Shown here: positions 1-8,458 of the stretch, one piece after another
Numbering within the stretch: position 1 is the stretch's first letter
Layout: every line of letters starts with the position of its first letter
DNA from: an uncultured Lachnospiraceae bacterium
GTDB lineage: Bacteria > Bacillota > Clostridia > Lachnospirales > Lachnospiraceae
Length of the DNA stretch: 36,792 bases
Reading direction: 5' to 3'
Assembly: GCA_946623875.1 (NCBI GenBank)
Contig: CAMORO010000019.1
Span: 1 to 36,792 of the forward strand
Program-made: the position numbers and the translations under genes
The notes under the pieces: model-generated
Database searches by the model: none
What the model was told of the DNA's origin: nothing
The model's input: only the letters and a program-made list of their open reading frames with translations

Positions 1-51
1 TACCGATTGTTATTTCTCACTACGATAGTTGATTCTTAAGTTAATGACATT

Positions 52-786
52 GTGAAAAATGTAAGCTTTAAGCTGGAGGCAGGAAAAAGTATGGCCATTG
101 TCGGTCCGTCAGGCTCCGGCAAGAGTACGATGATCAATCTGATCCCAAGACTGTATGATGTATGTGAAGGATCAGTTATTTTTGACGGTGTGGATGTAAG
201 GAAGTTAAGCCTTAAGCAGCTAAGGAAAAATGTCGGAGTTGTATCCCAGGAAACCTATCTGTTTAACGGGACCATAAGGGATAACTTAAAATATGCCGCT
301 CCCGAAGCAACCGAAGAGGAAATGATAGCAGCCTGTAAGAAGGCCAATATCTATGATTTCATATCCAATCAGGAAAAGGGACTTGACACGATGGTCGGTA
401 ACAGGGGTCTTAAGCTTTCGGGTGGAGAGAAACAGAGGATATCCATAGCAAGGGTACTTCTTAAGGATCCTAAGCTCCTCATCTTCGATGAGGCAACCTC
501 TGCCCTTGATTCGATTTCCGAACAGAAGATACAGGAGGCTATCGATCCGATAATAAAGGAGCGCACGTCAATATTGATAGCGCACAGGCTCTCCACCATA
601 TTGGCAGCGGATAAGATATTCGTGCTTAAGGATGGTAAGATAGTGGAGAGCGGGCAGCACAAGGATCTGGTTAGGGCCGGCGGTGTATATACGGAGCTGT
701 ATGAAACACAGTTTAAGACCAGCGATATTCCAGGTAATAATTCCGAAATCTACGGGATGGCTCCGCTTCCAAGCGATGAGTATTAG
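52..786 (+). CDS. ABC exporter ATP-binding domain, 5'-truncated
   Basis: This is the nucleotide-binding domain of an exporter-type ABC transporter, which would hydrolyse ATP to drive efflux. Visible motifs are Walker A GPSGSGKST (residues 18-26), Q-loop Gln66, signature LSGGE (122-126), Walker B LLIFDE (142-147) and H-loop His178. The family normally has six membrane helices fused upstream. Here an in-frame TAA at 37-39 cuts the reading frame, and only a GTG at 52 without a clear ribosome site remains. The stretch 25-51 could code for a plausible upstream linker if one base were removed and the TAA were GAA, so either a broken gene or a poor contig end is likely. The amino acid permease follows 32 bases downstream on the same strand, suggesting a shared transcript. 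The substrate cannot be deduced. The domain call is firm; the intact status is not. Confidence 0.85.
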   Translation: MKNVSFKLEAGKSMAIVGPSGSGKSTMINLIPRLYDVCEGSVIFDGVDVRKLSLKQLRKNVGVVSQETYLFNGTIRDNLKYAAPEATEEEMIAACKKANIYDFISNQEKGLDTMVGNRGLKLSGGEKQRISIARVLLKDPKLLIFDEATSALDSISEQKIQEAIDPIIKERTSILIAHRLSTILAADKIFVLKDGKIVESGQHKDLVRAGGVYTELYETQFKTSDIPGNNSEIYGMAPLPSDEY

Positions 787-818
787 AATAAAACAATTAA
801 TAGGTCGGGGACATAAGC

Positions 819-1961
819 ATGAATAAAAAAGAAGTATTTACGGCAGCCTGTGTAGTGGCCGGAAACGGAATGGGCAGCGGAATGATGGCGATTCCCTATT
901 TTGTGGCACATGCGGGAATAGCCGGAGGTATTGTGGCCTTTATTCTCGCCTATATCGTAAGTGTTCTGATGCACCTTATGATAGCCGAGCTGTTAATACA
1001 GACAGATGATACAAAGGATATAACAGGAGTGTTTAACAGATACCTTTTTACCGGGAAGGGAGGTAAGGTGTTAAGACTTCTGTTTTTTTTGATACTTGTA
1101 ACGGTGCTTATAGCCAATCTTGCGGCATATGTTTCGGGAGCTGTCGAAATAATCACACAGCTTGTTCCCATAAGCCCGGCACTGACAAGGCTTGTGTTCT
1201 ATGTCATTGCCTCACTTGTAGTCATCCTCGGTCTTAAGATAATGTGTGTGAGCGAAGTGAGTGCTGTAAGTATAATGAGTGTGCTTTTGGTACTTGCGCT
1301 AGTGTTTTCATTCAGTCATATAAATCCGGGGTTTGGAATTTCTTTGACAGGACCGGCAGGAGCATTTACAGCCCTGTTCAGCATGATAATGTTTTCTTTT
1401 TCCGCGATCTTTGCCGTTCCACAGATTATCGACTACCTTGACCGCGATGCTGGAAAGATAAGAAAATCGGTTTTTATGGGAATTCTCATTAATCTGGTAC
1501 TTTCCGTAACAGTGGCAGTTTGTGCCATGATCACATCGGAGGAGGTCACAAAGATAGCAATAGTGGGCTGGAGCGAGGCAGCAGGCGGAGATATAAAGAT
1601 CCTGGGATCATTAATAATTGTACTTGCAATGCTCACTTCATACTGGTCCATAGGTCTTGCCTCATCTGATATCATATCCAGTCAGACAGGTGCAGGAGAA
1701 GGACTTTCTTTTTCCCTGGCAACACTTCCCGCACTTGTAATAACCTTTATTGCAGGCTCCGGTTTCATGGATTACCTTAAGATAGTAGGAGGAGCTGTTG
1801 CCGTGATCCTTTCATTTATGGTGATACCTTCTTATCTTAAGTGCATGAAGACTGCAGATAATTCAAGAATATTAAAGGGTAAAGAAACTAAGATCCCTGT
1901 CACAGTGTTTGTATTCCTTATGTATATTGCGATGGCTGTGGGATCTGTGATAACGGTTTAG
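819..1961 (+). CDS. Amino acid permease, aromatic/hydroxy amino acid type
   Basis: This is an integral membrane protein of 380 residues with about eleven hydrophobic segments, consistent with the aromatic (Tyr/Trp) and hydroxy amino acid permease branch of the APC superfamily (TyrP/Mtr/SdaC type). The N-terminus carries the glycine-rich first helix typical of the family (AGNGMGSGMMAIP, residues 15-27), which contributes to substrate and ion binding in this fold. The start at 819 follows a modest GGGGAC ribosome site. It sits 32 bases after the ABC ATPase and 17 bases before the first radical SAM gene, so it probably belongs to the same transcript. One reading is that it imports the amino acid used by the radical SAM pathway; that is inference. 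Exact substrate specificity cannot be read from sequence. Confidence 0.82.
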   Translation: MNKKEVFTAACVVAGNGMGSGMMAIPYFVAHAGIAGGIVAFILAYIVSVLMHLMIAELLIQTDDTKDITGVFNRYLFTGKGGKVLRLLFFLILVTVLIANLAAYVSGAVEIITQLVPISPALTRLVFYVIASLVVILGLKIMCVSEVSAVSIMSVLLVLALVFSFSHINPGFGISLTGPAGAFTALFSMIMFSFSAIFAVPQIIDYLDRDAGKIRKSVFMGILINLVLSVTVAVCAMITSEEVTKIAIVGWSEAAGGDIKILGSLIIVLAMLTSYWSIGLASSDIISSQTGAGEGLSFSLATLPALVITFIAGSGFMDYLKIVGGAVAVILSFMVIPSYLKCMKTADNSRILKGKETKIPVTVFVFLMYIAMAVGSVITV

Positions 1962-1978
1962 GAAAGAAGGAGATAAGT

Positions 1979-3325
1979 ATGAAGGTTGCTCTTCTGGCTC
2001 CTGCGGGAGCTATGCACAGATATAACGGGATGTTCAGCAAAAACCTGCATTATGCACCTATAACCCTTGCTCTTCTTGCTGCCCTTATCCCCAAGGAGGT
2101 GGATCCTGAGCCTGTTATTTACGATGAAACGGCAGAACCGATCCCTCTTGATCTGTCCGCCGATATAGTGTGTATAACCTGTATCACCGGTACGGCGACG
2201 AGATGCTACAGATATGCCGATTACTTCAGGTCAAGAGGACTGACCGTAATAATAGGAGGTGTGCATCCCACTGTAATGCCAAAGGAAGCTAAGCAGCATG
2301 CGGACAGTGTGATGATCGGGCTCGGTGATGAAACCTTTCCGCAGGCAATAAGGGATTATACAAAGGGTGAGCTTAAGGAATTCTACGAAGGTCATTCATG
2401 TACCGATATTTCGGGACGACCTCTTCCCCGCAAGGATCTTCTTAAAAAAAGCAGATATATAACACTAAATACTGTTGAATGTGTCAGAGGCTGTAATCAT
2501 ACATGTTCCTTTTGTGCCTATCCGTCCGCTTTCGGTCATCATGTTATTACACGACCGGTAAAGGATGTCATAGATGAGATTAAGACCTTCAGGGGAAAGG
2601 TAGTTATTTTTCCCGATGTAAATCTCATAGCCGATATAAGGTATGCAAAAGAGCTGTTCACAGCGATGATACCTCTTAAGAAATGGTGGTTCGGGCTTAC
2701 AACGACAGCAATAGGACACAATGATGAGCTGCTTGAGATATTTAAAAAGAGCGGTTGTAAGGGAATACTTTTGGGGCTTGAATCCGTAAATCAGGAAACG
2801 CAGAAAGATATAAACAAACGGATCAATTCGGTTGATGAATATGAAGACCTTATCCGGAAGCTGCATGATAAGGGTATCCTCATTATGGGCTGCTTTGCCT
2901 TCGGAAGCGATGAGGATGAAAAGGATGTCTTTGAAAGAACGGCGAAGCTGTGTATCGATGCGAAGATCGATCTTCCGAGGTTTTCGATCATAACTCCTTT
3001 TCCCGGAACCCCGTTCTACAACGATCTTAAGGAACAGGACAGGATAACAGAAACCGACTGGTCTCTTTATGATGTTGAGCATGTTGTATACAGGCCGGCA
3101 AATATGACTAAACAGGAGCTTCTTGACGGGATAGACAGTGCATGGCAGGCATGCTATTCATGGAGTGCGATATTTAAACGATTCGATCATAAGAGAATAA
3201 AGAGGTGGTTCTTTATTTATCTTTTATGCAATATCGGTTACAGGAAATATGCAAAGAACTTCAATAAATATGATGAAAGAGTAATGACGGATAATTCGGA
3301 TATACCGGCGGTTTATGAAAAATGA
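1979..3325 (+). CDS. Cobalamin-binding radical SAM protein 1
   Basis: This 448-residue protein has an N-terminal Rossmann-like B12-binding domain (about 1-140), a radical SAM barrel (about 160-380) and a C-terminal extension resembling the DUF4070 part of HpnP-like enzymes. The [4Fe-4S]/SAM motif is Cys172, Cys176, Cys179 (RGCNHTCSFC). The B12 domain has the usual GGVHPTVMP and GLGDE loops, but the DxHxxG position reads D49-E-T-A-E-P, so the cobalt-ligating His is absent. That is common in this class and implies His-off cobalamin. It has a strong ribosome site (AAGGAG). It is the first of four paralogues and the most divergent: it lacks the KWWL motif shared by copies 2-4. It ends in an ATGA overlap with copy 2. 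Such enzymes usually methylate or form C-C bonds at unactivated carbons; the substrate here is unknown. Confidence 0.9.
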   Translation: MKVALLAPAGAMHRYNGMFSKNLHYAPITLALLAALIPKEVDPEPVIYDETAEPIPLDLSADIVCITCITGTATRCYRYADYFRSRGLTVIIGGVHPTVMPKEAKQHADSVMIGLGDETFPQAIRDYTKGELKEFYEGHSCTDISGRPLPRKDLLKKSRYITLNTVECVRGCNHTCSFCAYPSAFGHHVITRPVKDVIDEIKTFRGKVVIFPDVNLIADIRYAKELFTAMIPLKKWWFGLTTTAIGHNDELLEIFKKSGCKGILLGLESVNQETQKDINKRINSVDEYEDLIRKLHDKGILIMGCFAFGSDEDEKDVFERTAKLCIDAKIDLPRFSIITPFPGTPFYNDLKEQDRITETDWSLYDVEHVVYRPANMTKQELLDGIDSAWQACYSWSAIFKRFDHKRIKRWFFIYLLCNIGYRKYAKNFNKYDERVMTDNSDIPAVYEK

Positions 3326-4632
3326 GAATAGTATTTATAAAGGTAAACATGATGTACAGCAAGGGCAGGGATGCCCTGAAGCCTCTTATTTTTCCAATTA
3401 TTGAGTCACTTACGCCAAAAGAACATGATATAGTTTTCTATGACGAAAGGATAGAGGCGCTTCCTGACGTGATAGATGCGGATATCATAGCATTTTCGGT
3501 TGAAACCTTTGCGGCAAGACATGCTTACGAACTGGCCGCAGGATATAAGAGGGATAAAAACAGGATAGTCATGGGAGGATTTCATGCCTCGGCTGTAAAG
3601 GATGAGGTTATGGAGCATGCAGATACGGTTCTTGTTGGTGATGCTGAGGATACGTGGCCTCAGTATCTTAAGGATGTTTCAAACGGATGCGAGAAGAGAG
3701 AGTATATATCCGGAAATACCTGTCCCATATCATTTGTCAGTAACAATGCGCGATGCTACGACGGGAAGAAATATCTTAAGCTTGGGATGATCCAGGCTTC
3801 CAGAGGCTGTAAGTTCAATTGTGATTTCTGTTCGATTAAGAGTCTGTATCCCAAGGGAGTAAGGAAGAAGGATATAGATGAAGTTGTAAGAGAGATAAAA
3901 AACAGCAGGGAGAGACTTTTCTTTTTTATTGATGACAATCTTTTTGTTAATGAAGAGTCGGCAAGGGAGCTTTTTACTGCCATCATTCCGCTTAAGAAAA
4001 AATGGGCCTGTCAGATAAGTCTTGAAATTGCATCAAATAATGAACTGCTTGAGCTTATGCACAATGCAGGCTGTATAATGGTGCTAATAGGCTTTGAATC
4101 CCTTAATCCGAAGAATCTTGAACTTATGAACAAGAGTGCCAATCTTCGTATAAGGGATTACGAGGCGGCAATTGCCAATATATACAGGCACGGTATCATG
4201 ATCTATGGTATGTTTGTGCTGGGATATGACTATGATACGGCTCAGTCGATAAAGGATACATATGATTTTGCTTTACGAAATCATTTTGCGGTTGCCAATT
4301 TCAACCCGTTGATGATACTGCCGGGAACAGAGCTGTTTAAGAGGATGAGTACTGAAGGCAGGTTAAGATATGAGAAATGGTGGCTTGATGACGGATACAG
4401 ATACGGAGATGCCATGTACTATCCCACATCAATGAGCTGTGAAGAGCTGATGCAGGGTTGCAGGGATGCCAGATTTAAGTTTAATTCATTCGGCAATATA
4501 ATACGAAGGATGCTGGGATCAGGAGTGAACCATTCGGGTATTTTTAACTCGACAGTATTTCTTCTTATAAATATCATATCCAGACTGGAAATACACAGAA
4601 AGCAGGGAAAGGCGCTGGGTGAGAGAAAATGA
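3322..4632 (+). CDS. Cobalamin-binding radical SAM protein 2
   Basis: This 436-residue paralogue has the same B12-binding plus radical SAM layout. Cluster cysteines are Cys163, Cys167 and Cys170 (RGCKFNCDFC). The B12-domain segment YDERIEALPD places Arg43 where the DxHxxG histidine would be, and the SVETFAARHAY segment is shared in form with copies 3 and 4. The loop GDAED replaces the common GEGE. The C-terminal region carries KWWL (residues 352-355) followed by a PTSM..EEL segment, again as in copies 3 and 4. The start codon overlaps the stop of copy 1 (ATGA, 3322-3325), so translation is probably coupled. It is presumed to be a cytoplasmic or membrane-peripheral enzyme that cleaves SAM; the reaction is not deducible. 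It could act on a lipid or on a small molecule. Confidence 0.9.
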   Translation: MRIVFIKVNMMYSKGRDALKPLIFPIIESLTPKEHDIVFYDERIEALPDVIDADIIAFSVETFAARHAYELAAGYKRDKNRIVMGGFHASAVKDEVMEHADTVLVGDAEDTWPQYLKDVSNGCEKREYISGNTCPISFVSNNARCYDGKKYLKLGMIQASRGCKFNCDFCSIKSLYPKGVRKKDIDEVVREIKNSRERLFFFIDDNLFVNEESARELFTAIIPLKKKWACQISLEIASNNELLELMHNAGCIMVLIGFESLNPKNLELMNKSANLRIRDYEAAIANIYRHGIMIYGMFVLGYDYDTAQSIKDTYDFALRNHFAVANFNPLMILPGTELFKRMSTEGRLRYEKWWLDDGYRYGDAMYYPTSMSCEELMQGCRDARFKFNSFGNIIRRMLGSGVNHSGIFNSTVFLLINIISRLEIHRKQGKALGERK

Positions 4633-6029
4633 AGATCATACTTATCAAGCCTAATATAGGAAGGCGTGAACACAGCCTGTATGTTGATAATGCCAGCATG
4701 GAACCCTTGCAGCTCGGTGTTCTTGCGGCACTGACACCTGAGGATATAGAAGTTGTTATGTATGATGACAGGCTGGAACCGATCCCCTATGATGAGGAGG
4801 CGGATTTGGTGGCAATAACGGTCGAGACATTTACTGCAAGACGCTCCTATGAGATCGCGGATGAATACAGAAAGCGAGGGACCAGGGTATTAATGGGCGG
4901 AATGCATGTCAAGCTTCTGCCGCAGGAGGTTAAAGAGCATGCGGATTCCATAATGACAGGTGATGCCGAGGATAAGTGGGGCGAGATGCTCTATGACCTT
5001 GCACGGGGTGAGCTTAAGGAGATATATGAATGTGCTCCCGTGTGTGAGGTTCAGAAGGGCGTGATCACGAGGCGTGATATTTATAAAGGCAAAAAATATA
5101 TGCCGATCTCCCTTCTTCAGTTCAGCCGCGGCTGCAGATACAACTGTAAATACTGCGCAAGCAGCGTATATTTTGAAAGAAGACATTTTACAAGGGATGT
5201 GAGTGAGGTTGTAAGAGAGATAAAGTCGCAGAAACGCAGACTGCTTTTCTTTGTGGATGACAATATCGTGGGCGATAAGGAAAAGGCCAAGGAGCTGTTT
5301 CGGGCACTTATACCTCTTAAGATATGGTGGGTAAGTCAGGGCAGTATCGATATGCTTGATGATGACGAGCTTATGCGTCTGATGGTTAAGAGTGGATGCC
5401 TTGGGCTTGTCATAGGATTTGAATCAATAAAACCCGAGAGTATCGAAAACATGCACAAGGGTGTAAACAGGAAATATGTTAATGACCATTACGCGGAGGC
5501 CATAGAGAAGCTCAGGCATTACGGACTTCAGACCTGGGCGGCGTTCACTATAGGTCATGATACGGATACGCTTGAATCCATAGAGGCAACTTACCGTTTT
5601 GCAAGAAGGAACAAGTTCACCTTTGCCGCTTACAATATACTGATGCCCTATCCGAATACCGAGCTGTACGAACAGCTAAAGGCTCAGGGGCGGCTTCTGT
5701 ATGACGGTAAATGGTGGCTTCATGAGGAATACAGGTTCAATTACGCGGCTTTTATTCCAAAGAATATGACTGCTCCCGAGCTGACGGAGGCGGGGTTTGA
5801 ATGCAGGAAGCGGTTTAACAGTGTATCTTCTATCCTGTACAGACTGTTTGAGCCACGCACCAATATGCGCAATCCCGTCAGATTCTTTACTTATCTTATC
5901 TACAATCCGGTGTTTAAGAAGGAAGTATTCGAGAAGCAGGGGATGACTTTCGGATGTAAGGAGAAGGATGATGAAGGTAACATTCATATTGCCGGCGATA
6001 GGCAGGAAAAAGGGCGAGAAATATCTTAA
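4629..6029 (+). CDS. Cobalamin-binding radical SAM protein 3
   Basis: This 466-residue paralogue has an N-terminal B12-binding domain (YDDRLEPIPYD at 45-55, Arg48 in place of the cobalt-ligating His; GGMH and GDAED loops) and a radical SAM barrel with Cys169, Cys173 and Cys176 (RGCRYNCKYC). The KWWL motif is at 361-364. It is translationally coupled to copy 2 by an ATGA overlap. Its C-terminus is about 20 residues longer than the ends of copies 2 and 4. The extra tail is encoded inside the start of copy 4 in another frame and is charged and low-complexity, so it may be a read-through extension created by loss of the original stop codon. The function is as for the neighbours: probable SAM-dependent radical chemistry on an unknown substrate. 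Confidence 0.9.
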   Translation: MKIILIKPNIGRREHSLYVDNASMEPLQLGVLAALTPEDIEVVMYDDRLEPIPYDEEADLVAITVETFTARRSYEIADEYRKRGTRVLMGGMHVKLLPQEVKEHADSIMTGDAEDKWGEMLYDLARGELKEIYECAPVCEVQKGVITRRDIYKGKKYMPISLLQFSRGCRYNCKYCASSVYFERRHFTRDVSEVVREIKSQKRRLLFFVDDNIVGDKEKAKELFRALIPLKIWWVSQGSIDMLDDDELMRLMVKSGCLGLVIGFESIKPESIENMHKGVNRKYVNDHYAEAIEKLRHYGLQTWAAFTIGHDTDTLESIEATYRFARRNKFTFAAYNILMPYPNTELYEQLKAQGRLLYDGKWWLHEEYRFNYAAFIPKNMTAPELTEAGFECRKRFNSVSSILYRLFEPRTNMRNPVRFFTYLIYNPVFKKEVFEKQGMTFGCKEKDDEGNIHIAGDRQEKGREIS

Positions 6030-7299
6030 ATCATGGCTGATGGAGCCGCTTACCATAGCGGTTATGAACACTCTGCTCCCGGAGGGGGTCGAGAGGGAAT
6101 TTTATGATGACAGGATTGAGAGTATCAATTATGATACAGATTCGGATATCGTGTTTATTACCGTGGAAACCTATACGGCAAAAAGAGCGTATTATATTGC
6201 CGGCAGGTTCAGAGAAAAGGGAAAGACAGTGGTTCTCGGAGGCTATCATGTAACGCTGATGCCGCAGGAAGCGCAGGAACATTGTGATGCTGTCATGATA
6301 AATAACTGCGGGGACAATATGAAAGCCCTTATAAAAGATTATGAGACCGGCAATCTTAAGGAAAGATATGTCGGGAAACCCTGTATAGACTATAAGATAG
6401 CAGACCGTTCGATTTACAGGGATAAGCAGAAGAAATATCTTCCGGTCTCATTGGTCGAGACGGGAAGAGGCTGTTATCATAACTGTGAATTCTGCTCCAT
6501 AGCGAAATATTATGATTCAAAGTATATACATCGTGAGGTTGAGGATATAATAGCGGAAATGAGATCGTGTAAACACAAGCTGTTTTTCCTTGTGGATGAC
6601 AGCATCTTTTCCGATAAAGCGTTTGCAAAAGAACTGTTTAAGGAGATAAAAAAGCTTAAGGTAACCTGGACAACTCAGATAACCCTTGATATAGCAAGAG
6701 ATGATGAGACTCTTAAGCTTATGAGGGACAGCGGCTGCTCCATGGTGCTTATAGGCTTTGAGTCTATCAACGGAGACAATCTGAAACAGATGAATAAGGA
6801 ATGGACACAGCGTCTTGGGGAGAGGGATGAGCTTATTGAAAAGATCCATGCGGCCGGGATCAGTATATATGCATCCTTTGTGTTTGGTTTTGATGAGGAT
6901 GCGGAAGAGAGCTTTGTCAGGACACTTGAATTTACCAGAAAGCATCAGTTCTTCGTTGTAGCCTTTAACCATCTGCTGACCTTCCCCAATACGCCTACAT
7001 ATAAGGTATTTGCCAAGGAACATCGTCTTATCTGTGATAAGTGGTGGCTTCAGGAGGGATACACCTTCGGTACCATATCCTTTGTTCCCAAGCGTGTCAG
7101 CGCGGATGAGCTCCGTGCCCTTTGCAGGAAGTACAGAAAACAGTTCTTTAAATTTTCATCGATAGTGAGCAGAGGGATAACCTGTCTAAAGAGGACAAGG
7201 AATCCGTTTATCAACTTTGCATATTGGTTTATCAACATATTGTTCCATTTTGAGGTGGATAAGAGGCTGGGGATACCTGTAGGTGAGAATCTTGAATGA
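5968..7299 (+). CDS. Cobalamin-binding radical SAM protein 4
   Basis: This 443-residue paralogue has cluster cysteines Cys169, Cys173 and Cys176 (RGCYHNCEFC) and KWWL at 358-361. In the B12 domain, YDDRIESINYD places Arg49 at the missing-His position. The loop that is GEGE, GLGDE or GDAED in relatives reads NNCGD here, so cobalamin binding may be altered. The start is taken as the ATG at 5968 (ATG ATG doublet) because an AAGGAGAAGG ribosome site precedes it and the N-terminus (MKVTFILPAIGR) aligns with copy 3. This makes a genuine 62-base overlap with copy 3. The stop overlaps the next gene by ATGA. It is the last of the radical SAM series. Substrate is unknown. Confidence 0.9.
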   Translation: MMKVTFILPAIGRKKGEKYLKSWLMEPLTIAVMNTLLPEGVEREFYDDRIESINYDTDSDIVFITVETYTAKRAYYIAGRFREKGKTVVLGGYHVTLMPQEAQEHCDAVMINNCGDNMKALIKDYETGNLKERYVGKPCIDYKIADRSIYRDKQKKYLPVSLVETGRGCYHNCEFCSIAKYYDSKYIHREVEDIIAEMRSCKHKLFFLVDDSIFSDKAFAKELFKEIKKLKVTWTTQITLDIARDDETLKLMRDSGCSMVLIGFESINGDNLKQMNKEWTQRLGERDELIEKIHAAGISIYASFVFGFDEDAEESFVRTLEFTRKHQFFVVAFNHLLTFPNTPTYKVFAKEHRLICDKWWLQEGYTFGTISFVPKRVSADELRALCRKYRKQFFKFSSIVSRGITCLKRTRNPFINFAYWFINILFHFEVDKRLGIPVGENLE

Positions 7300-8435
7300 A
7301 ACATTTGAATTTGTGTAAAAAGAACAGTGAAAGAAATAACAAACCGGTATTATGTCCCGGCTGTAATAATGACGGATATTACCCTGCTGTCAAAGAGGAC
7401 GGTGATGAGATCCTTAAGATAATGGAAGAGGATGCAGCCCCCGGCGATATAAGCCTTTTGTATACAAGAAGGGACAATCCGTATACATCTTTCCTGATGG
7501 AAAATAAGGATTCACAGGTAGGTGTCATCAGAATGAACGGAAGGGTGGTTGCGACAATAGGTGCCATTCCGAGGGATATGTATATTAACGGTGAAAGAAA
7601 AAGAGTATGCTATGTCACTAATATGAAACGGCTTAAGTCCTGTGATGCTCCCGTTAACTGGCATAAGATGTTTGCCGATATGTGCAGGAAGGTTGACTGT
7701 GATGTATATTACTGTTCCCTGATAGAGGATAATACGGATGTCCGCAGGATGCTTGCAAAGAAACGCCGGTTTATGCCGTATACAACCCCAATATGCACAT
7801 ATAAAACATATATAATCAGCACAAAAGTAAGGCTTGGGGCGGACTGTAAGGGATATGAATTTACAAAATCCGGTAAAGCGGATGAGGCTGACCTGCTTGG
7901 ATTTCTCAAAAGATGCGGAAGAGATCGCAATTTCTTTCCGGTTTTTGAGAGATTGCCGGATGTTGGTGATATCAAGACAGAGGATTTTTATATACTTAAG
8001 AGGAACGGGGTTATCATTGCAGCAGGCGCAGTATGGGACAGAAGGAATGTCAAACAGTATGTGCTTAACAGATGTAAGGGTATATATGCGCTGTTAAGAT
8101 GCATCAATCCCGTTATTTCCGCACTTGGATATATTAAGCTCCCCAAGGACGATACGGTGGTGGATCTGGCTTTTCTTTCATTCCTGCTTTCAGATGACGG
8201 GGATGAAGAGAAATACAGGATCTTCATTTCGCTGCTTTTAAAGGAAATGTCGGATAAATATCCTATGCTGGTTATCGGAACCGATATAAACAATCCCAAG
8301 TACAGAGTGCTTGAGAAGATACGTTCCATATCCTTTAAGACAGAGATAAATGAGGTCATAATGACAAATATAGATTCAAAAACCCCACCGTCCTTTGATC
8401 ATTGCAATATAGAAATCGAATGTGCTCTGTTGTAG
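7296..8435 (+). CDS. GNAT-like protein in the radical SAM operon
   Basis: I do not recognise this 379-residue protein at family level. It looks like a GNAT-fold protein: a strand-rich segment (about 68-100, VGVIRMNGRVVATIGAIP) resembles the central acetyltransferase sheet, and a second similar half (about 190-350) suggests a tandem GNAT arrangement. The N-terminus carries a short CPGC motif (Cys20, Cys23) that could bind metal. There is no signal peptide and no convincing membrane helix. It is joined to radical SAM copy 4 by an ATGA overlap, so it is almost certainly co-expressed. An acyl, acetyl or aminoacyl transfer to the product of the radical enzymes is a reasonable guess. It ends 23 bases before the convergent glycosidase gene. 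Confidence 0.6.
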   Translation: MKHLNLCKKNSERNNKPVLCPGCNNDGYYPAVKEDGDEILKIMEEDAAPGDISLLYTRRDNPYTSFLMENKDSQVGVIRMNGRVVATIGAIPRDMYINGERKRVCYVTNMKRLKSCDAPVNWHKMFADMCRKVDCDVYYCSLIEDNTDVRRMLAKKRRFMPYTTPICTYKTYIISTKVRLGADCKGYEFTKSGKADEADLLGFLKRCGRDRNFFPVFERLPDVGDIKTEDFYILKRNGVIIAAGAVWDRRNVKQYVLNRCKGIYALLRCINPVISALGYIKLPKDDTVVDLAFLSFLLSDDGDEEKYRIFISLLLKEMSDKYPMLVIGTDINNPKYRVLEKIRSISFKTEINEVIMTNIDSKTPPSFDHCNIEIECALL

Positions 8436-8458
8436 TCTGTTTGGTAAGATAGCAGAAG

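Noticed and set aside
2465-3082. 205-codon minus-strand frame opposite radical SAM gene 1
   Set aside because: It is antisense to a conserved catalytic region with no family resemblance.
1979-7299. Hopanoid methylase or bacteriochlorophyll genes
   Set aside because: The resemblance is only at the shared domain level; no hopanoid or pigment synthesis genes are nearby.
1-8435. Cobalamin riboswitch controlling the radical SAM operon
   Set aside because: No B12-box-like sequence was seen in the short gaps; the true operon start lies outside the window.
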